Assembly: GCF_028736115.1 (NCBI RefSeq)
Contig: NZ_CP117877.1
Span: 248,001-312,000, forward strand
Direction of reading: 5' to 3'
Origin: Mucilaginibacter sp. KACC 22063
GTDB taxonomy: Bacteria; Bacteroidota; Bacteroidia; Sphingobacteriales; Sphingobacteriaceae
Length of the DNA: 64,000 bases
Shown here one piece after another: positions 1 through 8,597 of this stretch; positions within the stretch are counted from its first letter, which is position 1; every line of letters begins with the position of its first letter. The notes beneath the pieces were generated by a model. It did not search any database and was not told where the DNA came from. It saw only the letters and a program-made list of their open reading frames with translations. The position numbers were made by a program, and so were the translations under genes.

Positions 1-1293
1 CTGCGTGTGATACGTACTTGTAAAGAGATGGGCATTAAAACCGTAGCTGTATATTCAACTGCCGACCGCGACAGCCTGCACGTACGTTTTGCAGACGAGG
101 CTGTTTGTATCGGTCCGCCTGCAAGCCGCGACTCTTACTTAAATATTCCGAACATCATTTCAGCTGCCGAAGTTACCAATGCCGATGCTATCCATCCAGG
201 ATATGGTTTCTTATCTGAGAACGCTAAGTTTTCTGCGATCTGCGCTGAATACGGTATAAAATTTATCGGTGCTACTGCCGATCAGATTAATGCCATGGGT
301 GACAAGGCTTCTGCAAAAGCAACCATGAAAAAAGCGGGTGTGCCTACTATTCCGGGTTCTGAAGGCTTGTTGCATGATGTTAAAGAAGGCATTACTGTTG
401 CCAATAAAATAGGCTACCCTGTGATACTTAAAGCTACTGCCGGTGGTGGTGGCCGTGGTATGCGTATTGTTTGGAACGACCTTGAGTTTGAACCGGCATG
501 GGATTCGGCACGTACCGAGGCCGGTGCCGCTTTCGGAAACGACGGTATTTATTTAGAAAAGTTTGTAGAGGACCCTCGCCACATCGAGATCCAGGTGGTT
601 GGCGATCAATATGGCAAAGTTTGCCATCTTTCTGAACGCGATTGCTCTATACAGCGCCGTCACCAGAAACTGGTTGAAGAATCTCCTTCACCCTTCATGA
701 CCGAAAAACTGCGTAAAAAAATGGGTGAAGCTGCTATTAAAGGAGCGAAAGCTGTTAAATACGAAGGTGCAGGCACTATTGAGTTTTTGGTTGACAAGCA
801 CCGCAATTTCTACTTTATGGAGATGAATACCCGTATCCAGGTAGAACACCCGGTAACTGAAGAAGTAATAAACTTTGACCTGATCAAAGAACAGATCAAA
901 GTTGCGGCAGGTATCCCTATTTCAGGCAAAAACTACGAGCCAACCATGCATGCCATCGAGTGTCGTATCAATGCTGAAGATCCTGCCAACGGTTTCCGCC
1001 CGTCGCCGGGTAAAATTACCAACTTCCACTCTCCGGGTGGCCACGGTGTAAGGGTGGATACCCACGTTTACAGTGGCTATGTGATACCGCCGAATTATGA
1101 TTCGATGATTGCCAAGCTTATTTGTGTGGCGCAAACACGAGAAGAAGCTTTAAATACGATGGAGCGTGCATTATCAGAATTTGTTATCGAAGGTATTAAA
1201 ACCACTATTCCTTTCCATTTAAAATTAATGCAGGACCCAAATTTCCGAGCAGGTAACTTTACCACAAAATTTATGGAAAGTTTCGAATTCTAA
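1..1293 (+). CDS. accC: Biotin carboxylase subunit of acetyl/propionyl-CoA carboxylase (5' end outside window)
   Basis: The frame is open from base 1 (L-R-V-I-R-T), and the family normally begins about 16 residues earlier, so the start lies upstream of the window; the GTG at base 7 is internal. Biotin carboxylase uses ATP and bicarbonate to carboxylate biotin on its carrier protein, the first step of fatty acid synthesis or of propionyl-CoA carboxylation. Visible signatures are the ATP-grasp glycine-rich loop ([11 protein letters not shown]), the [13 protein letters not shown] segment, the [14 protein letters not shown] catalytic strand and the C-terminal [11 protein letters not shown] segment. 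The stop is followed by a hairpin terminator, so this is the last gene of its operon; accB would be expected upstream. Family assignment is secure. Whether it serves acetyl- or propionyl-CoA carboxylase cannot be told here. Confidence 0.95.
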   Translation: MRVIRTCKEMGIKTVAVYSTADRDSLHVRFADEAVCIGPPASRDSYLNIPNIISAAEVTNADAIHPGYGFLSENAKFSAICAEYGIKFIGATADQINAMGDKASAKATMKKAGVPTIPGSEGLLHDVKEGITVANKIGYPVILKATAGGGGRGMRIVWNDLEFEPAWDSARTEAGAAFGNDGIYLEKFVEDPRHIEIQVVGDQYGKVCHLSERDCSIQRRHQKLVEESPSPFMTEKLRKKMGEAAIKGAKAVKYEGAGTIEFLVDKHRNFYFMEMNTRIQVEHPVTEEVINFDLIKEQIKVAAGIPISGKNYEPTMHAIECRINAEDPANGFRPSPGKITNFHSPGGHGVRVDTHVYSGYVIPPNYDSMIAKLICVAQTREEALNTMERALSEFVIEGIKTTIPFHLKLMQDPNFRAGNFTTKFMESFEF

Positions 1294-1327
1294 TTCAGCT
1301 TTTTACGTATATACATAAAAATACCCC

Positions 1328-1366
1328 AATACCATTCTAACTTCAAACAGAATGGTATTTTTGTTT
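1328..1366 (+). terminator. Intrinsic terminator after accC
   Basis: An 11-bp perfect inverted repeat (AATACCATTCT at 1328-1338, AGAATGGTATT at 1349-1359) with a 10-nt loop is followed by a T-rich run. It lies 35 bases after the accC stop and just before tatC. Confidence 0.75.
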
Positions 1367-1373
1367 CTGATAC

Positions 1374-2240
1374 ATGAGCGAGAATAAAATAGTAAAGGCC
1401 ATAAAAGAGAAGAGTAAGAACCTCGAGGCCGAGATGTCATTTTTTGATCACCTGGAAGCACTGCGCTGGCACCTGATCCGGGCCTCTATTGCTATCCTGG
1501 TATTCATGGTAGTAGCCTTTATCTATTATGATTTTATTTTCGATACCATTATTATGGGGCCTAAAAAGCCTACTTTTTGGACTTATCGGATGCTCTGCAA
1601 ACTTGGCGAAGCGCTTCACAGGCCAGGTTTTTGTATTGATAAAATACCCGGTAAAATTATCAATACCGAAATGGCAGGCCAGTTTACACTGGAAATCAAT
1701 TCAGCATTGATAATTGGTATTACGCTTGGTTTTCCTTATTTACTGTGGGAGTTGTGGCGTTTTATTAAACCGGCATTACATGAGAAAGAACGTAAAGCTG
1801 CAAGTGGCTTCGTATTCTATGCAACCTTACTATTCCTTATCGGGATAATGTTTGGTTATTTCGTTATCGTTCCGGAGTCAATCAGTTTCCTGGCTAACCT
1901 TAGCGTAAGTAAAGAGATAGAAAATACGTTTACAGTTGATTCTTATCTTTCGTCTGTAGCTACACTAACGCTGGCAACAGGTATCGTATTTGAGTTGCCA
2001 ATACTGATCTACATCCTGTCAAACCTTGGTGTGCTTACCGTTAAATTTATGCGCTCGGGCCGTCGTTATGCAATTGTAATTATCCTGATCATAGCGGCTG
2101 TAATTACCCCAACACCAGATATGCTAACCATGACGGTTGTAAGTATTCCACTATTTGTATTGTATGAGGTTGGTATTGTAGTAGCAGGAATAGTTGAAAA
2201 AAGAAAACTTAAAAGAGCGCAGGAAGAAGGCTTAGCATGA
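1374..2240 (+). CDS. tatC: Sec-independent (twin-arginine) translocase subunit TatC
   Basis: This is the polytopic core of the Tat system, which binds twin-arginine signal peptides of folded proteins at the inner membrane. The N-terminus carries the TatC hallmark MSFFDHLEALRWHLIRA at residues 21-37. About six hydrophobic segments follow, with the conserved PFLLWELWRFIKPAL-like region after TM2 (here FPYLLWELWRFIKPALHEKE) and the ITPTPD motif before the last helices. The first periplasmic loop is long and includes GPKKPTFWTYRMLCKL, as I recall for Bacteroidota TatC. At 288 aa it is slightly longer than E. coli TatC. It overlaps rpiB by 4 bp (ATGA), so the two are probably translationally coupled. 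No tatA/tatB gene is in the window. Confidence 0.95.
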   Translation: MSENKIVKAIKEKSKNLEAEMSFFDHLEALRWHLIRASIAILVFMVVAFIYYDFIFDTIIMGPKKPTFWTYRMLCKLGEALHRPGFCIDKIPGKIINTEMAGQFTLEINSALIIGITLGFPYLLWELWRFIKPALHEKERKAASGFVFYATLLFLIGIMFGYFVIVPESISFLANLSVSKEIENTFTVDSYLSSVATLTLATGIVFELPILIYILSNLGVLTVKFMRSGRRYAIVIILIIAAVITPTPDMLTMTVVSIPLFVLYEVGIVVAGIVEKRKLKRAQEEGLA

Positions 2241-2668
2241 AAAATTTAAAAGTTGCCATCGGCGCCGATCATGCCGGTTTCGAATACAAACAAGCTGTTA
2301 TTGATTTTTTGCAGGACAAAGAAGTAAAAGACTTTGGTACTTACAGCGCCGATTCTGTTGATTATCCGGATTTTGCACATCCTGTTGCCAATGCTGTTGA
2401 AAGCGGCGAGTTTGATTTGGGCATCCTTATTTGCGGAAGCGCGAATGGTGTAGCCATTACTGCTAACAAACACCAGGGCATACGTGCTGGCCTTTGCTGG
2501 AATACTGAAGTAGCATCGCTTGTGCGCCTGCATAATAATGCTAATGTACTTTGCTTACCTGCACGCTTTATCACTGTGGAAGATGCCAAAGCAATTGTAC
2601 AAACCTTTCTTACTACTGAATTTGAAGGTGGCCGCCACGCCACCCGTGTAAATAAAATTTCCTGCTAA
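2237..2668 (+). CDS. rpiB: Ribose 5-phosphate isomerase B
   Basis: A 143-aa RpiB/LacAB-family isomerase that interconverts ribose-5-phosphate and ribulose-5-phosphate in the non-oxidative pentose phosphate pathway. The N-terminal phosphate-binding segment IGADHAGFEYK is present. The catalytic cysteine sits in LICGSANGVAITANK, and the conserved HNNANVLCLPAR motif supplies the His that acts in ring opening. It overlaps the tatC stop by 4 bp and ends at a strong terminator hairpin. The length is normal for the family. Confidence 0.95.
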   Translation: MKNLKVAIGADHAGFEYKQAVIDFLQDKEVKDFGTYSADSVDYPDFAHPVANAVESGEFDLGILICGSANGVAITANKHQGIRAGLCWNTEVASLVRLHNNANVLCLPARFITVEDAKAIVQTFLTTEFEGGRHATRVNKISC

Positions 2669-2674
2669 ATAATA

Positions 2675-2703
2675 AAGCCGCTTTATTTAGCGGCTTGTTT
2701 TTT
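2675..2703. terminator. Bidirectional hairpin terminator between rpiB and the DUF4142 gene
   Basis: AAGCCGC (2675-2681) and GCGGCTT (2690-2696) form a 7-bp GC-rich stem followed by a T run on the plus strand. The hairpin overlaps the 3' end of the convergent minus-strand gene and could serve both genes. Confidence 0.75.
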
Positions 2704-3204
2704 CATTTGCTCTTCTATAGCCGTTATGCTGGCTAAATGTTGTTTTAGTATTGGTAACGTTTGCTGGGCAAACGCCTTTAGCTGCGGATCTTTACCGTTA
2801 ATGGCATAAGTTTGGAACAGCAATACCGTTTTCCGGTGATCGGGCACCATCATATGCACATACATTTTATCAAAGGTGCTGCCGGTTGCTTTAACCAACA
2901 TATCATCGGGTACGGTGTTACCGGTTGCTGCCGGGGGCAATTTTAATCCACTTGACTTTATAATCTGTAATAACTTATTCTGAGCGGTAGTATGGTCTGT
3001 AACCATACGGGTACCGAATGATTTAACCTGTGTGTTCTGTGCTTTTTGTGCTGCAAGCTTTCCTGCGGCAACTTCCTGTAAGTTACCGATGCTGGCCTTG
3101 GTAATAAAGTTAGTGGTCATGGTATCAGGTTTAGCCGATTGTGCGTTTGCCGTTGTTGCGCATGTTATCATGGCAAAAGCAATAAGGATGATTAAATTTT
3201 TCAT
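2683..3204 (-). CDS. Exported DUF4142 protein
   Basis: 173 aa with a Sec signal peptide (hydrophobic IILIAFAMITCATTANA, cleavage around residue 21). The mature part has the DUF4142 pattern: FITKASIGNLQEVAAGKLAAQKAQNTQVKSFGTRMVTDH early, and repeated helix-loop segments ending in a Lys/Gln-rich helix. The fold is related to ferritin-like four-helix bundles, but the molecular function of the family is unknown. It is monocistronic: its convergent neighbour rpiB shares a terminator with it, and a 258-bp intergenic region lies upstream. The family is often stress-associated in soil bacteria, which is background rather than evidence here. Confidence 0.85.
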   Translation of the reverse strand: MKNLIILIAFAMITCATTANAQSAKPDTMTTNFITKASIGNLQEVAAGKLAAQKAQNTQVKSFGTRMVTDHTTAQNKLLQIIKSSGLKLPPAATGNTVPDDMLVKATGSTFDKMYVHMMVPDHRKTVLLFQTYAINGKDPQLKAFAQQTLPILKQHLASITAIEEQMKKQAAK

Positions 3205-3289
3205 AGTAATGTCTTTAAATCTTTAACCTGAATACCAATCGCTTGTTTTCTTATTAGTTTAAATGCTTTCATTAAAATAAGATCCAATA

Positions 3290-3327
3290 TGTGGAAACTG
3301 CCGTAAGTGTGTAGAACTATTTCCACA
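3290..3327. promoter_or_regulatory. TGTGGAAA inverted repeat upstream of the first LruC gene
   Basis: In the 258-bp gap between the divergent DUF4142 and LruC genes, TGTGGAAA (3290-3297) is repeated in inverse orientation as TTTCCACA (3320-3327), with a further TGTGGAA at 3400-3406. A related TGTGGAG (5703-5709) and TTCCCCAC (5737-5744) lie upstream of the second LruC gene. This could be an operator, but no regulator is identified. Otherwise the gap is AT-rich with no gene. Confidence 0.3.
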
Positions 3328-3462
3328 AGAAGCAACAACAACGTATACAACTATTTGAAGTGGGGCGCTTTAAACATCTTGTAACAAGTAGTTTACAGTT
3401 GTGGAACTTGCTTTGCATAGATGGATAGACGCGAATCACTCTTTATTAGACACAGTTAATTT

Positions 3463-5562
3463 ATGAACAAGTTATTTACCCTATTTTTATGTGCTTCAGT
3501 TGCAGCAGGTCTTACTTCTTGTAAGAAAGACAATGGCAGCACCAGCACAAGCCCTGTTACCAGCGCTAACAAAATTGCACCAGACGGTTTTGATTTTTCA
3601 ACTACAAAAACGGTTAATGTTAATATATCACTTAAAGACAATAACAACGGCGCTATTGCAGGTGCGGTTGTAAGTATTTATCTGCCGGATAACATCAACG
3701 TAAATGCTTCTATATTTAAGGGAGTCACAGATAAGAACGGTAATCTTTCTGCTAAAGTAAGCGTACCTTCGTCGTACAGCCAGTTGATAATCGACCCGGC
3801 TTATGTAGGTTTATTGCGTAACGCTACTGCAAAAATCAACAACAATACAGTTACAGCAGTTATCGGTGGCAAAGATGGTTTTTCTGGTGACATTGTTGCA
3901 GAAGCTGGTCCTACAGTAGCAAATCCATCAGACAAAGGTGTATTAACTTATGCTAATGATGGCACTAACTATGTATACCCAACCGGTTACACTAATACAG
4001 CAAGCGCGGTAGTGAACAATTCTACTTACCCTTCTAACTTAGGCCGCCCGCAATATCTGGAGGCTACGCCCGATGTTATTGATGCTTCTTTATTGTCATA
4101 CATTAATGCCTCGTTGCCAGAAAGTGTAGCGCTGCCAAATACACATGCCAACTTTTTAAGCCTCACCGCAACCCCAAATATCAACATTACTGCAAAATCA
4201 GACGTATGGGTTACCTTTGTTTCAGAAGGTGCAGGCTATACCAACAGTTTGGCTTACTATACTTACCCTACCAATACGCCGCCTAAAACAGTTAATGATA
4301 TTGATAAGGCTACAATGATTTTCCCTAATGCCTCTTCTTATGGCTCTGGCGGTGGTTTAAAAGCGGGCGATAAAGTAAAATTAGGAACTTTTGATGCCGG
4401 TATCTCAATTGGGTTCGTATTAATTCAAAACGCATGGAATGGCAGTGGTGTAAACATTAATAACACCAAGTTTTATACAGACTATAAACTTAACCCTGAA
4501 AACAATACATCGCTTAAAAAACACACTGTTCTGCTTTGGGACGATGTACACAAACTATTTATAATAGGGTTTGAAGATATCAACCGCGAAAATGGTTCTG
4601 ATAACGACTTTAACGATTTAGTGATGTATGCAACATCAAATCCTGTAACAGGTATTTCAACATCTGGAGTATCAACTGTAGACAAAGGTGGCGATACCGA
4701 TGGCGATGGCGTTTTAGATAACTTAGATGCTTTCCCTAATGATCCGACCAAAGCCTACATTAGCTACTATCCATCAGCAAGTACCTATTCGAGCCTTGCT
4801 TTCGAAGATAACTTCCCTAACAAAGGCGATTATGACATGAATGACTTGCTGGTTAATTTCCGCTACCAGTTTGTAAGTAATGCATCAAACCAGGTAGTTG
4901 AAATGACAGGCACTTACAATATCAGTGCAGCAGGCGCATCATTCCACAACGGGTTTGGCGTACAATTGCCGGTTGCAGCTTCGGCAGTAGCTTCGGTAAC
5001 GGGGCAGCAAGCCATCAGCAACTATATTACTTTTGCATCAAACGGTGTGGAAGCTGGCCAAAGTAAAGCGGTAATCATTCCGTTTGATAACCATGAGGCA
5101 TTGATTAAAAATCCTGACGGATCATACCTGATCAATACATTATTATCAAAAGATAAAGTGAGCAGCGGTACAGCCACTGTAGTGGTTAAATTCGCTACTC
5201 CTGTTGCAGCTTCAACGTTAACGCCATCAGCCTTCAATCCGTTCCTGATCAGCAACCTGCGCCGTGGTTACGAGGTTCACTTGCCTAACATGGCACCAAC
5301 CGATAAAGCAACTACTACTTTATTTGGTACCGGTGACGATAACACATCTGTGGCAGCAGGCCGTACTTATGTATCAAAAGAAAACTGGCCTTGGGCAATC
5401 AGCTTCACCGGGACATTTACCTACCCGTTAGAAACTGTGCCTATTACAAGCGCTTACCCTCACTTTACTGACTGGGCAAGTTCGGCTGGTATTAATTTTA
5501 CCGACTGGTACAGCAATACAGCTGCAGGTTATCGCGATAACAGTAAGCTATACACCAAATAA
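3463..5562 (+). CDS. LruC-domain surface lipoprotein, copy 1
   Basis: 699 aa. The lipobox LTSC gives Cys20 as the lipidated residue. A carboxypeptidase-regulatory-like beta domain follows (DNNNGAIAGAVVSIY, about residues 45-130). The middle part (about 300-400) looks like DUF4114 and ends in the acidic NDFNDLVMYA motif. A thrombospondin-type-3-like calcium repeat (DTDGDGVLDNLDAFPNDP) starts near residue 411. The C-terminal LruC/DUF4842 domain from about 446 opens with AFEDNFPNKGDYDMNDLLV. Acidic DxDGDG loops suggest Ca2+ binding. It is probably exposed on the outer membrane; substrate and partners are unknown. A 700-aa paralogue follows with its own promoter region. Confidence 0.88.
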   Translation: MNKLFTLFLCASVAAGLTSCKKDNGSTSTSPVTSANKIAPDGFDFSTTKTVNVNISLKDNNNGAIAGAVVSIYLPDNINVNASIFKGVTDKNGNLSAKVSVPSSYSQLIIDPAYVGLLRNATAKINNNTVTAVIGGKDGFSGDIVAEAGPTVANPSDKGVLTYANDGTNYVYPTGYTNTASAVVNNSTYPSNLGRPQYLEATPDVIDASLLSYINASLPESVALPNTHANFLSLTATPNINITAKSDVWVTFVSEGAGYTNSLAYYTYPTNTPPKTVNDIDKATMIFPNASSYGSGGGLKAGDKVKLGTFDAGISIGFVLIQNAWNGSGVNINNTKFYTDYKLNPENNTSLKKHTVLLWDDVHKLFIIGFEDINRENGSDNDFNDLVMYATSNPVTGISTSGVSTVDKGGDTDGDGVLDNLDAFPNDPTKAYISYYPSASTYSSLAFEDNFPNKGDYDMNDLLVNFRYQFVSNASNQVVEMTGTYNISAAGASFHNGFGVQLPVAASAVASVTGQQAISNYITFASNGVEAGQSKAVIIPFDNHEALIKNPDGSYLINTLLSKDKVSSGTATVVVKFATPVAASTLTPSAFNPFLISNLRRGYEVHLPNMAPTDKATTTLFGTGDDNTSVAAGRTYVSKENWPWAISFTGTFTYPLETVPITSAYPHFTDWASSAGINFTDWYSNTAAGYRDNSKLYTK

Positions 5563-5584
5563 AATTCAAATAAACAAAACGCCC

Positions 5585-5620
5585 AAGCCGTGCTGATGAT
5601 CAGTACGGCTTTTTTATTTT
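5585..5620 (+). terminator. Terminator after LruC copy 1
   Basis: AAGCCGTGCTGAT pairs with ATCAGTACGGCTT (5585-5611; one G-T wobble) and is followed directly by a T run. This separates the two LruC genes into independent transcripts. Confidence 0.8.
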
Positions 5621-5897
5621 AGTATGCGGTTCAAAAGGCGCCAGATTTCACAAGAAGTTAAGTGTGCATAAGTAGATAATATTATTAATTAATCTTGTTA
5701 ATTGTGGAGAACAAGTGTGGGCTATGCGGAAATACATTCCCCACGGTATTTTGTTAATGGGAAATATATTTCCTGAAAATTAATCAACAATTGCCAAAAC
5801 AGTAAAATATAGCACAATTTCACCTTTGGAACATTAATTGAACTTAATACGTAAAAAAGAATCAAATATTCAATAATTTGTTACGTATTAGTTAATT
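5621..5897. other. Non-coding upstream region of LruC copy 2
   Basis: 277 bases, very AT-rich, with no credible ORF. It contains the TGTGGAG/TTCCCCAC elements described for copy 1 and presumably the promoter of copy 2, but I cannot place a full -33/-7 pair. Confidence 0.5.
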
Positions 5898-8000
5898 ATG
5901 AGAAACTACTTTACCCTTTTCTTACTTGCCGGGATTGCTACTTTTACCAGTTGTAAAAAAGACAACAACAACGGCAATACACCAATTACACCTGCGAACA
6001 AAATCGCTCCGGATGGCTTTAACTTCGCAACAACTAAAAACGTTAAACTTAATGTTACGCTAAAAGACAACAACAACGGGCCAATAGCCGGCGTAATTGT
6101 AAGTGTTTACAAACCGGACAATACCAGCACAGATGGGTCAATTTTTAAAGGTGTTACCGATAAAAACGGCAATATCACTGCAACAGTAACGCTACCGGCT
6201 TCTTATGATAAATTGATTATTGACCCCGCTTACATCGGTTTGCTGCATAACGCAACTGCAAGTATCAACAATGGATCTGTAACCGCAGTTATCGGCGGTA
6301 AAACAGGTTACAGCGGCGATATTATCCCAGATGCGATCAATAACAATCCCAATGCTAACTCTTCAACCGGCAAAATCACTATCAACGGTTTGTTGACCAC
6401 TGAAATTGGCTACCCAACAGGTTACAGCTCGTCAAATGCATTTTTGAGCCCAACCAACCTTGGTCGCCCTGCTTATCTTGAATCAACCGGCGATGTAATT
6501 GATGCTTCTTTACTTTCTTACGTAAATTCATCATTACCAGAAGGAACGCCTGTAACTACTTCTCATCCTGAATATTTAACCAGCAGTGCTGTTAAAACAA
6601 TCAACGTTACCGCCAAATCAGATGTTTGGATTACGTTTGTTGCAGAAGGCGCAGGTTATCAAAATACATTAGCCTACTATACCTATAAAACCGGCAGTGC
6701 ACCAACATCATCAGGTGGCGGCACTTTATTAGGCGGTATCGATAAAATTACTTACATATTCCCTAACGCTTCGGCAGCAGGTTCTGGCGGTGGTTTAGTT
6801 GCCGGCGATAAAGTAAAATTAGGCACCTTTGATGCAGGCACTTCAATCGGTTTTGTACTGATACAGAATGCATGGACCGGCAGCGGTGTTAATACCGGCG
6901 CTGCAAAATTCTACAGCCAGGACGAGTTTAACCCTGAGAATACCGCCGCTTTGCGTAAGCACTCTGTTATGCTGTATGACGATGTTCACAAACTTTATTT
7001 GTTAGGCTTTGAAGATACCAACAGGCAAACAGGCGGCTCTGACAACGACTTTAATGACCTTGTTGTATACGCTTCTGCAAATCCGATCACAGCAATATCA
7101 AATAATGGCGTTGCAAACATTGATCGCGGTGGCGATACCGATGGTGACGGCGTATTGGATACTCAGGATGCTTTCCCGAATGACCCTACAAGAGCATTCA
7201 TCAGCTATTATCCATCTGCAAGCTCATACTCAACTGTGGCTTTCGAAGATAACTTTCCTAAAAAAGGCGACTATGATTTGAATGACCTTTTGGTTAACTA
7301 CCGTTACCAGTTCATCAGCAATGCATCAAACCAGGTGGTTGAAATGACAGGTACTTACACTATTGGTGCAGCAGGCGCATCATTCCATAATGGATTTGGC
7401 GTACAATTACCGGTTTCAGCTTCGGCAGTAGCTTCGGTAACCGGGCAGCAAGCCATCAGTAATTATATCACTTTTGCATCAAACGGTGTGGAAGCAGGCC
7501 AAAGCAAAGCGGTAATTATTCCGTTTGATAACCACGAGGCTTTGATTAAAAACCCTGACGGTTCATACCTGATCAATACATTATCATCAAAAGCAAAAGT
7601 GACCAGCAGTACAGCCACTGTGAATGTTAAGTTTACTACGCCGGTTGCAGCGTCTACTTTGACACCATCAGCATTCAATCCGTTCCTGATCAGCAACCTG
7701 CGTCGTGGTTATGAGGTTCACTTGCCAAATATGGCACCAACCGATAAAGCAACTACTACTTTATTTGGTACAGATGATGATAATACATCAGTAGCAGCAG
7801 GCCGTACTTATGTATCAAAAGAAAACTGGCCATGGGCTATCAGCTTCAATACAACATTTGATTATCCTTTTGAAACGGTGCCTATCAATACTGCTTATCC
7901 ACACTTTGCAGATTGGGCCGCATCTGGCGGTACAACTTATACCGACTGGTATAGCAATACAGCTGCAGGTTATAGAAATACAGGAAGCATTTATAAATAA
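5898..8000 (+). CDS. LruC-domain surface lipoprotein, copy 2
   Basis: 700 aa with lipobox FTSC (lipidated Cys19) and the same domain order as copy 1: regulatory-like beta domain, DUF4114-like region ending in NDFNDLVVYA, calcium-type DTDGDGVLDTQDAFPNDP, then LruC/DUF4842 beginning AFEDNFPKKGDYDLNDLLV. From about residue 445 onward the two proteins are almost identical. The region between about residues 150 and 290 differs a good deal, with small insertions. This points to tandem duplication followed by a homogenised C-terminal half. It may be an adhesin or surface-binding protein; no enzymatic motif was seen. Confidence 0.88.
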   Translation: MRNYFTLFLLAGIATFTSCKKDNNNGNTPITPANKIAPDGFNFATTKNVKLNVTLKDNNNGPIAGVIVSVYKPDNTSTDGSIFKGVTDKNGNITATVTLPASYDKLIIDPAYIGLLHNATASINNGSVTAVIGGKTGYSGDIIPDAINNNPNANSSTGKITINGLLTTEIGYPTGYSSSNAFLSPTNLGRPAYLESTGDVIDASLLSYVNSSLPEGTPVTTSHPEYLTSSAVKTINVTAKSDVWITFVAEGAGYQNTLAYYTYKTGSAPTSSGGGTLLGGIDKITYIFPNASAAGSGGGLVAGDKVKLGTFDAGTSIGFVLIQNAWTGSGVNTGAAKFYSQDEFNPENTAALRKHSVMLYDDVHKLYLLGFEDTNRQTGGSDNDFNDLVVYASANPITAISNNGVANIDRGGDTDGDGVLDTQDAFPNDPTRAFISYYPSASSYSTVAFEDNFPKKGDYDLNDLLVNYRYQFISNASNQVVEMTGTYTIGAAGASFHNGFGVQLPVSASAVASVTGQQAISNYITFASNGVEAGQSKAVIIPFDNHEALIKNPDGSYLINTLSSKAKVTSSTATVNVKFTTPVAASTLTPSAFNPFLISNLRRGYEVHLPNMAPTDKATTTLFGTDDDNTSVAAGRTYVSKENWPWAISFNTTFDYPFETVPINTAYPHFADWAASGGTTYTDWYSNTAAGYRNTGSIYK

Positions 8001-8036
8001 GTGATCGCAATAAATTAACTGTCTTAATGTGTCGAA

Positions 8037-8064
8037 CGTCTCCCCTTTGAGGGAGGCGTTTTTT
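8037..8064 (+). terminator. Terminator after LruC copy 2
   Basis: CGTCTCCC (8037-8044) pairs with GGGAGGCG (8051-8058) around a 6-nt loop and is followed by a six-T run. Confidence 0.85.
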
Positions 8065-8095
8065 GTTATAATAGCCAGTTGAAATTACACCAAAC

Positions 8096-8129
8096 AAAAA
8101 ATGAGCATCCGGTTAGGACGCTCATTTTT
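8096..8129. terminator. Bidirectional terminator facing the 46-aa gene
   Basis: AAAAATGAGC (8096-8105) and GCTCATTTTT (8120-8129) form a symmetrical stem with an inner TCC/GGA extension. It ends the minus-strand 46-aa ORF and backs up the LruC terminator. Confidence 0.75.
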
Positions 8130-8159
8130 GTTTTTATAGATAGATGAGAATATATAGTG

Positions 8160-8300
8160 TCAGGCTGCTTTTTTAGCGCCCTGGTTGTTGCCATTCTTTA
8201 CCTGAGCAGTACGAAAATTTTTAATGTCCTGCTGCAACATTTTCTTTAGTTCGATATCAAACGCTTTAAGTAAAAGGTCAGTGTTGTTAATAGTTTTCAT
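8160..8300 (-). CDS. Small hypothetical protein (46 aa)
   Basis: ATG at 8300 to TGA at 8160-8162, reading MKTINNTDLLLKAFDIELKK then a basic, Gln/Asn-rich tail ending GAKKAA. The first 30 residues look like an amphipathic helix and there is no signal peptide. The reason to believe it is translated is its placement: a complete ORF ending just before a bidirectional terminator in a region otherwise free of genes, with an AT-rich upstream region. I do not recognise the family. It could also be chance. Confidence 0.5.
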   Translation of the reverse strand: MKTINNTDLLLKAFDIELKKMLQQDIKNFRTAQVKNGNNQGAKKAA

Positions 8301-8564
8301 AGTCTCAGTTTTTTAATTTATTAGATGTATTAAAGTATAAACGATAATAATGCCAACTTTTTAACCCACACACAATTTATCTAAAACGGGCTTTTATGCT
8401 TGTTATAACCAGTTGGGTGTATATTATAAACTACAAAATTTGCTTAGTAAGCAATAAAAACAGCCATTCCATCACTAAAATGATTAATGCGCGACCTCTT
8501 ATGTACAGTATCCACAATCCTGTTTATAGATCCAAAGAGCCAAATAGTGGTTGCTTACTAATTC

Positions 8565-8593
8565 TTGTCTCTGAAAACTATCAACTATCTTTG
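8565..8593 (+). promoter_or_regulatory. Bacteroidota-type promoter of the miaE-like gene
   Basis: A -33-like CTTG (TTG at 8565-8567) and a perfect TAnnTTTG -7 box (TATCTTTG, 8586-8593) are separated by 18 nt. The box ends only 4 nt before the proposed GTG start, so transcription may begin at or next to the start codon, giving a leaderless mRNA. Confidence 0.55.
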
Positions 8594-8597
8594 TACT

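Noticed and set aside
5022..5255. Antisense ORF repeated at 7463-7696 in the two LruC genes
   Set aside because: It recurs only because the two genes are nearly identical there; no evidence of translation.
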